Shown here piece after piece: positions 57,651 to 64,000 of a stretch of 64,000 bases of DNA. Below the pieces are notes generated by a model, which searched no databases, was not told where the DNA came from, and worked only from the letters and a program-made list of their open reading frames with translations. Both the position numbers and the translations under genes were made by a program. The DNA comes from Karstenula rhodostoma CBS 690.94 (lineage: Eukaryota > Ascomycota > Dothideomycetes > Pleosporales > Didymosphaeriaceae). Numbering within the stretch: position 1 is the stretch's first letter; the number at the start of each line of letters is the position of its first letter. The stretch spans positions 571,696-635,695 of the forward strand of contig MU001513.1 of the NCBI GenBank assembly GCA_010093485.1, written 5' to 3'.

Positions 57651-59673
57651 AAAACCAGAGAAAGGTAACTAGATTGAAGAGTTTATTTATGTTCGTGCAT
57701 GAGACACAGTAGGTATTTTACACATGCAGCTGGGGAGCATGATAGATAGCGTTGCGATGTTCGAGCGGGTAGCCGCAACCCCCGAACGCTGTGATTGGCT
57801 CATGCACAGACGCCAAGGATCACCGCTTCGCGCATCGCATCTCGAAAACCTCACTGACATTGCTCCGAACGCCAGTACAACCCCACACCGCTTCACAATG
57901 GCGAAGAAAGGTACGTTTTCCGCAATCTGTCTGTCGCAGCGCTCTTTGGCAGCAATATGGAGCGTGCCTATGCCGCAGCAACGCCGCAATGCCTACCCAA
58001 ATCCACCAGAAGCTAGACTGACGGTGCACCGCAGCGAAGTCTCGCACCATCATGGTGCGCCTCATCTCGATGGCGATGACGGGTTACTACCGAACTCTGA
58101 TGCGGCCGCGCGTTCACCGACCTCTGAGCATGATGAAATACGATCCCATTGGTACGCAACTCTAGCACGCTACACGCCCCGGACGACCCCCTTTCTCGAG
58201 CCCGGGGCACTGCAATATCCTCGGTAGAAACAAGAGAGACTCGAGCTTAGAACAAGAGAATGAGATGGCGCATATGGTCTCGAACGGCAGGCTGACAACG
58301 CGGCAGTGCGGAAACAAGTACTCTTCCTCGAGCAGAAGCGTGGAAAGAAATAGACGACGGCATCACCTAGCAATCTACTTCGCCGCGAGATACGCTCATC
58401 GGCCCGACGAGCTCGGATAGCTACGACACAATTGCCCGAGCGATATTGAGCGCAAAGCAGGAATCGGACAAGAGACGGGGTAGCAGCCAGCGTCAGTAGC
58501 AGGAGCGGAATTCCCCACAACTTTTTGGGGGCCTGTAAAGATATGATGGCATACTGTACAATACACCATGCATAGTCGGCGTTATACGACGCTTTGATAC
58601 CCACCTCAACCGGGGGGCAAGGCGAATCAATGAAAGAATTATCATAAGAACCAGCTCCCACCTTCCTACAGTACATTTTGCGCCAGCTTTATCCTTCATG
58701 TCGCGAATTTCATTCCCCAATGTCTCTGGGACCAGATTCTAGAAGTGACACATGGGAAATGTGAACAGACACTAGGAATCAGGTTTGTCGCGCACAAGGA
58801 CAAAAGCACTAGCGTATAATCCCTAACTTCCTATAGAAGTAGAAAGAGACAGGGACGTATAACTCACAACATCTACTCTCATCTATCCAGCAACCCATCC
58901 CCAACCGCCCCCAACCCGTCCCAGGAACTGTCTTTTGGATTCGTTGATGTGGATTGTTGTGGTGCAGCTGTGGCCCCGGGTGGAAAAATCACCTGTGTGG
59001 AGTTGCAGATGGCTAGGGAAATCGCCGGGCCCATTTCAAAGCTGCCTCGGATGTTCTACGCCGCCCACATATCATCTGTATATCAATACGTAGGGGGATG
59101 AGTTCCAATATAGGCTGAGAAGGTTTGTTGAGGCTGGACGTTCGACGTCCCACTCTTTCGTTCTGCACAAGTCGCAGGCCACACATGCTTCTAGGAAAGG
59201 GGGAGGCTGGCGTGACTTGTATTGTTTCCTTTTTAGCAATTGAAGTTGCGTGACTGTGAGTATGTGGCAGTGATGGCGTTGGAGTAAAGGACAGATCAGG
59301 TTTCAAGCATGGAAGAACGTTGTATTGGCGATGACCTCGCGTTGGTACAGCATGCCATTGATTGCGTCGGCCGCATCTTCAAATGCCCCAAGGAGCCACT
59401 GCGTCCTCTGAAGGTTGTCTAGAGCCGTTGGCGCAGCCGATTCGATCACCAGCGCCGTTTTTTATCGTTGGATTGCAGACTCATGCGACCTGCAGGACTG
59501 GCGATGCAACGCGGGGACGCTATCGACCAGCGCAACTCCTTATATATCATCTTGCCCAGCTCTTCCGGTTCATTCTCACTCAATGCTCTTCAGTCCCAAC
59601 GCGGCTTGGGCTATCAAACGTGAATTCTTGTTTTGGCATGAACACGATGGATTTCAGACATAGATCCCCGACC
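57651..59673. other. Intergenic, no supportable gene
   Basis: ORFs up to 168 codons overlap on both strands at 57.7-58.7 kb without recognised motifs. 58.7-59.67 kb is the 3' flank of the next minus-strand gene. Confidence 0.4.
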
Positions 59674-60203
59674 TCAACGGTGGTAGTCGTTCTTGTATGA
59701 AGTAGGCAGCTCCACTGGCTGCGCACTCGGTTTCGGCGGCGCCACAAACCCATCCAACTGCTGCACCCTCTGAACCTCAAAATCACTTCTCAACTCTGCC
59801 TTTCCCCCACCGCCCCCGAAGCTGTTTTCCGCCGGCAACTCCTGCACCCCTCCATATCCCAGCTCCATATCATCCACAGGGCGATACCTGTGGTTCGCGC
59901 TCGACACGCCCAAATCGAGCTGTTGTTTCTGCCGCTGTCTTTTCTTCTTGTGCATGAAGCACAGCACAACGGTGCAGAAGGCGCCGATAATGATGAGACT
60001 GACGAGGATCACGACGCCGGTTATGATCCAGATCCTTCTGGTGGTGTTGGCTGCAGATGCGCGTGCAGCGAGGGACGGGGCCGCGAGACCAGTGAGCGCG
60101 GAGAAGTCGATTGCGCCGGCGCGCACTGCGATGTCTGAGAGCGCGTTAGCATGGCCGCGCGCATTGCATGCAGGGACTAACCTGTACCTCGTTGCGATAA
60201 CAT
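59674..60203 (-). CDS. Single-pass membrane protein with short cytosolic tail
   Basis: Two exons on the minus strand: 60188-60203 (only 16 bases) and 59674-60134, giving 158 residues starting MLSQRDIAVRAGAIDFSAL. The intron has GCTAAC and CTCTCAG at its 3' end. A single helix follows an Ala-rich stretch (ITGVVILVSLIIIGAFCTVV), then a basic stop-transfer KKKRQRQKQQ. The tail has Gly-rich and Pro-rich parts and ends PTSYKNDYHR. This layout resembles small fungal plasma-membrane proteins with Pro-x-x-Tyr-like tails. Function unknown. A separate 95-codon ORF just upstream (60236-60523) may be an earlier exon in another frame; I could not join it. Confidence 0.55.
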
Positions 60204-60852
60204 GTCTACAACAATCGTGAGCGAAGAGAGGAGGGCTACGGGGCAGTCGATTCAGCGACGGGGTCGAGGCGCGCGAGGCTGAGCGTCCGGCTTCTAAATA
60301 CGAGGTGCCCCGACCTCTGTGAAACCGAAGGGAGGGGTTCCTGGTTTCTGAACTCCAACGCCAACAGGCGGTCCACCTTGAACGCCGTTGACATGTTCAA
60401 AGCTTGTGGCTCTCCAGTGCTAATGCTAATTTGCGATGGCCAATAGCTGTTCCCATAGGATGATGAACCTGAGCACGGCCATGCGAGGCTGCTGACACCC
60501 GGGTTGAGGGCTAGTGAGGTCATTGGGGGCCTGAGTTCTGGGGTCCATACGCTAGTATGTTGTGGGACCTTCTCCGAGCACCAAACGATCGATCACTGTC
60601 GTCACTCGAGACAGCTATTTATAGCCTACCAAAACGGTGCGTAGTATTTGCTCCTCCTGGTGCATCACACGTTGTTGCATCAGTTGACGAAGTACTTTGG
60701 AGAGACAGCGCATTCTCTGGATATAGCAATCGCTTTCTGCAGCAGCACAAATAACACCCTGGGTCTACTTTCCAAACAGACCGACGCCTTCTCAAGCCCT
60801 CATCCCGCTCTCGCATCAGAAGCCTTGCTTTGGCCGACGCGTCTCACAGTCG

Positions 60853-61412
60853 ATGCTCTCATTCTTCGTCATCCCACGCGAAATCCGCAACACTATTCAC
60901 CACCTCCACTTCACCTCGGATCCCTGGCTCATGTGCGATTCCTATGATGGATCCATACTCGCGACGCACTACCACCCCCGCGGCAGCTCCATCAAATTCG
61001 CCGAGAAAACAATGTCCATATCAACCCCGATATGGCTCCCCGCCAGCATAAACTTGATGCGTGAAGCGCCGAGCAGCACTCTTTCCACGCATTCTGGATC
61101 TACAACGAGCAGGTAATCGTCAAAGAGCCACACTCGCATCGACTGGCACTCGAGGAAGTGAAAATGGGGAGATTGAAAATAAGCGTGGGTTGGCTGCCAC
61201 CGGCGTCGCACTCGCACAGTGAGGCGGCGGTGCGGAGCATCGTCGAGGCGAGCAGGGAGATGGGGAGCAGTCTTGAGAGCGTGAAGATCCAGGGCTCAGT
61301 CCCATACGCTCATTCCCAGCGCCTGAAACCCGGATCAGAGACAACGCAGCACACTACACGCATATTCGACGGCATGCAGGGGAAGTTTGCGGGCGTGGAG
61401 GTCGGGGAGTAA
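60853..61412 (+). pseudogene. LPREIRN-type fungal protein, one frameshift
   Basis: It begins MLSFFVIPREIRNTIHHLHF, the opening of the same broad family as the gene at 47.25 kb, and runs in frame to about 61060. Coding sense then continues one frame over: FHAFWIYNEQVIVKEPHSHR, LALEEVKMGRLKISVGWLP and on to a stop at 61410. No splice sites can explain the change, so one base has been gained or two lost between about 61045 and 61085. The joined length would be about 185 residues. It is either a recent pseudogene or an assembly error. Confidence 0.55.
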
Positions 61413-61568
61413 TTCTTGGAGATTACCGGTCTGAACTTGTGTTTGCGCGTGTGCGTGTGAGGGGTGACGTTTGTGGGGAAGGGGGGATCACGTATGCATA
61501 TCAGCGGTGACACCACATCATCATCTATGTTGGCCTGGCCCAGACCCAGCCTGAGATGGTATACCAAC

Positions 61569-62180
61569 CTACCCGCGCCTCCGCCACGTAAGAACCCCCC
61601 TAATCCCACTAGTCTCATTCCTAATCACCAGCCTAAGCCACCTCCCATACTCCCCGTCCCCCTCTCCGCCCAGGATCGTGAAGTTCCTCGTAAAGTAACT
61701 CCCATCATAACTTGGCACATTAGACAGCAGCGGGCCATGCACCACCACGCCATCATCCTCCTCTTCCTCCGGTAACACGGAAAGCGTGAACGGCGCCGCG
61801 TACGCGAGGTTGTGCTTGCCGAGCACGGCCCACTCGGCGTCGGTTGTGTTTTCGAATTTCCCGTAGTGGAGGTTCTGCGGGCGGTAGGCGGGGTGGGTGG
61901 GCGTGAGGATGGCGGACATGTGCATGGAGGGGTGGTCTTGGGACGGTTAGGAGGAGGGAGGGGAAAGGGGAGAAAGTACGTACAAAGGATTATACCCGTG
62001 CCGTTAGGGCCTTGGGCATCGTCGGTGGGGCGGTCTTTGACGACGGTGCCGTTGGGGTAGAGGCTAGGTATGTTGGTTGGTGGGTGGGGGGTTATGATGG
62101 GGTTGGTGTACGCACGATGTCGAGTTGTGGATGACCCACGCGCCGGACAGGAGAGCGAGAAAGTGCTCCGGGGTCTTCAT
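61569..62180 (-). CDS. Lipocalin-like domain protein
   Basis: Exons 62116-62180, 61984-62063 and 61569-61936 on the minus strand give 170 residues. The first intron is 52 bases and the second 47 (GTACGT...CTAACCGTCCCAAG). Splicing gives LLSGAWVIHNSTS-LYPNGT and GTGIIL-YHPSMHMSAILT. The order (G-W near the start, then a D/N-G turn, PNGTGIILYHPSMHMSA, TDAEWAVLGKHNLAYAAPFT, and a final LTWRR) fits the fungal/bacterial lipocalin-like family (PF13924-type). These are small beta-barrels often found near hydroxylases or polyketide genes. No such partner is adjacent. Likely cytosolic; ligand unknown. Confidence 0.8.
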
Positions 62181-63570
62181 GTTTGATCAGTTTGGTTTCT
62201 TGAGGAGTGGGGAGTCCCGAGGGCGTTGTGGACTATGTTAGACATATTGCCTAGACATATACTCGAGAGCAACCGCAGGACACGGACAAGATGACGAATG
62301 TGCGAGGGCGGTATGTTATTGCATGGACAAGGCGCATGGTGAGAACAGATTTGGGACCAATAGATAAGTTCATAGCCGGTGCGAAGATATGCGCAGATAG
62401 GCAGTTGCGCGAATCATGCCCGCAGAATCATGTTGTTGCTGTAAGCTGTGCAGTTGTCTACTATACAATCTCTCAGACCAGGCATTGCAGAAAGCTTGGA
62501 CACTACCGCTAGAGGTCAGCGCGGAGACGAGATGTTCAGTCCGTCGGTGAGCATTACCTGCGGTACCTCCGTAAGTTTACGCCCGGTCCATGTCTGCGTG
62601 GAGGTTGCCCTCTACACAGAGTTTCTCCTGTGCGATACTGAATCCGGTAATTCACTTAGGTGCGAGTAAAGCGATTATCTGCGGACAAGCCGGTGAGCAG
62701 CGGTTTGTGATCGCGCTGTTAGCCATCACATTGATCCTGGTATCTTGCGTGTCGGCATTTGCACCGCTGTAGATGCCACAATTACCGGGGGAAGATAGAT
62801 TATTCGCGCGCTTGATGATGTCAGTAACCCACTGCTCATCACATGGCATCAAAACTTTGCACCGCGAGCATACGTAAGGCTACAGTCGCGTGGTGGGAAC
62901 GACGCGGTGAATGTGAACTCGCCGCCGCAACCGTATAGAAAGAGATCGTGGCATGCGCGAGGATTGGAGCTAGGCTTCATGAAACAGTGACGGTTATCGT
63001 CGCTGACGAAAGAGGGGTCACGAAACCACTCGTTTTCCCTAACATCCAGGTATGTATTGAAAGCGTGTGGATCCGATGCTTTGAGTTTTTCATGTAGCGT
63101 TTCCCAAAGACGAGCAAACACGAGCCGTTCGCCATCAATGTTTTGCATTCGTTCGCCCTAACGTGCTCAAGAGCGAATGTCGCTCAAGGTGCGTCTGTCC
63201 CGGTGTTTCAGTTTCCATGGTGCGCACTGACACATTGGCCGGTCAGAGGACAGGTCGAGCGCGTTTGCGGATTGCGTTGCGGTCCTGCCATGTCAGTGCA
63301 GCGGCCAGATACGAGTTGTGCGAGCAGCAAGGAACAAGAGTATGGAGAAACATGCGATTCTTTTGTTGACCAGAATCCCGTCTCCCCGGTCAGGGACGCC
63401 ACGTTATCGGTACAGACCATGACATATGATACAGGTATTGCACAGAAGCCTGAGTAGAGTGTAAACGCCGACCGCCATGACAGCGGGATATGCAAAACAG
63501 CCAGAAGAAACCCCACCGCCTTTATACATTAAAGCCAAATCTCAAAGTTTGTGTTGTTGAAGCGAAGGGT
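62181..63570. other. Intergenic; possible unrecognised minus-strand exons
   Basis: A minus ORF at 62849-63148 (100 codons, starting MQNIDGERLVFARLWETLHE) ends just after a GTATGC donor-like site. A second ORF at 62652-62852 continues after an AG (WVTDIIKRANNL). They could be two exons of an unrecognised gene, but no start/stop logic confirms it. Confidence 0.3.
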
Positions 63571-64000
63571 CTACGCAGCCACGGCCATGCCGCCGCCGGG
63601 GGCTGGCGGTGCGGGCTGGGCCGGCATTGGTGGCGCCTCGAGCTTCGTGTTGTCGGCCATCATCCTGTTGAAGCCGATGCTGACGCCTTCGATGACGGCG
63701 AGCAGGATGGCGCACGATATCGCGCCGTTGCGCATCGACTTGTAGCCTCCTCGTACTGCGAGCGAGCCACCGGTGAAGAATCCTGCGATGATGGCGTTCC
63801 AGGGGTCCTCCTTCTTCCGTATGCCCTTGACGGCGCAGTCGTATGTGTTGAAAAGACCTCCCCAGACTCCGAAGTTGCCGCCGAGCACAGGTGCGCGGGC
63901 TTTTATCGCTGTGAGGGCACCGATGCGCCGTTCGCCGTAGGGAGAGTTGCGGAACTGGGCGACAGTTAGGGATCAGGAATGCCGGTAACAGGGCGGCGGG
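63571..64000 (-). CDS. TIM17: TIM17, mitochondrial inner-membrane import subunit (3' exon, partial)
   Basis: The final exon is 63571-63954 (127 residues). It starts with [14 protein letters not shown], which follows the GIKG of the family. The acceptor is CTAACTGTCGCCCAG, and the intron extends past the right edge, so the 5' exon(s) are missing. The membrane part is nearly invariant in Tim17 proteins: [40 protein letters not shown] and a final helix [18 protein letters not shown]. Tim17 is the core of the TIM23 complex that moves presequence proteins across the inner membrane. The Pro/Ala/Gly-rich end ([17 protein letters not shown]) is a common fungal extension. Confidence 0.95.

Noticed and set aside
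1..64000. CRISPR arrays, operons or ribosome-binding sites
   Set aside because: None seen. No regularly spaced repeats with unique spacers are present, and genes have spliceosomal introns and separate promoters, as expected for a eukaryote.

Overview
The window reads as nuclear DNA of a filamentous ascomycete (Pezizomycotina; Dothideomycetes is my guess). Genes are monocistronic on both strands. Introns are about 45-225 nt with GT-AG ends and CTAAC/CTGAC-type branch points just upstream of the acceptor. The set includes fungal hallmarks: an OPY2-type HOG-pathway anchor, a DUR3-type urea permease, a Dal5/Seo1-type MFS transporter, a glutathionyl-hydroquinone reductase and TIM17. I cannot name the species.

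Layout. 1-4.0 kb: 3' part of a very large coiled-coil protein gene. 4.0-18.1 kb: a gene-poor stretch in which only weak ORFs can be read. It holds a dispersed repeat cassette that carries its own intron (four copies), a second repeat (three copies), one strong promoter at 13.52 kb followed by several good introns, and one copy of a hairpin-containing repeat. 18.2 kb: a small secreted cysteine-containing protein. 18.8-22.2 kb: nothing supportable. 22.2-29.5 kb: three intact genes, an MFS drug:H+ antiporter-like transporter (+), an OPY2-like membrane anchor (-) and a RING-finger protein (-).

30.0-44.3 kb: a mixed catabolic/transport block with intact and dead genes interleaved. In order: an NtaA/SnaA/DszA-type flavin monooxygenase pseudogene, a DUR3-type urea permease pseudogene, an intact allantoate/pantothenate-type MFS transporter, an intact intronless thymidine phosphorylase (bacterial DeoA type), an intact GNAT acetyltransferase, an amino-acid permease pseudogene and a BTB-domain relic. 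The dead genes carry single-base frameshifts and TGG->TAG or CAG->TAG nonsense codons. The intact genes between them read cleanly, so poor base calling is an unlikely general explanation. The surviving functions suggest salvage of nucleoside or small-nitrogen compounds, but a pathway is an inference from neighbourhood only.

44.5-54 kb: ordinary gene space with a basic unrecognised protein, a mitochondrial Xi-class GST, an acidic-tailed protein starting with the fungal LPGE-LRNHIYDLA motif, a three-exon MYND zinc-finger protein and a conserved-looking Cys/His protein. 54-59.6 kb: no supportable gene; small tandem duplications and a hairpin repeat copy. 59.7-64.0 kb: a single-pass membrane protein, a frameshifted LPREIRN-family gene, a lipocalin-like protein and the 3' exon of TIM17, which runs off the right edge.

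Exon boundaries were placed by eye from splice consensus and reading-frame continuity; no alignment or search was run.
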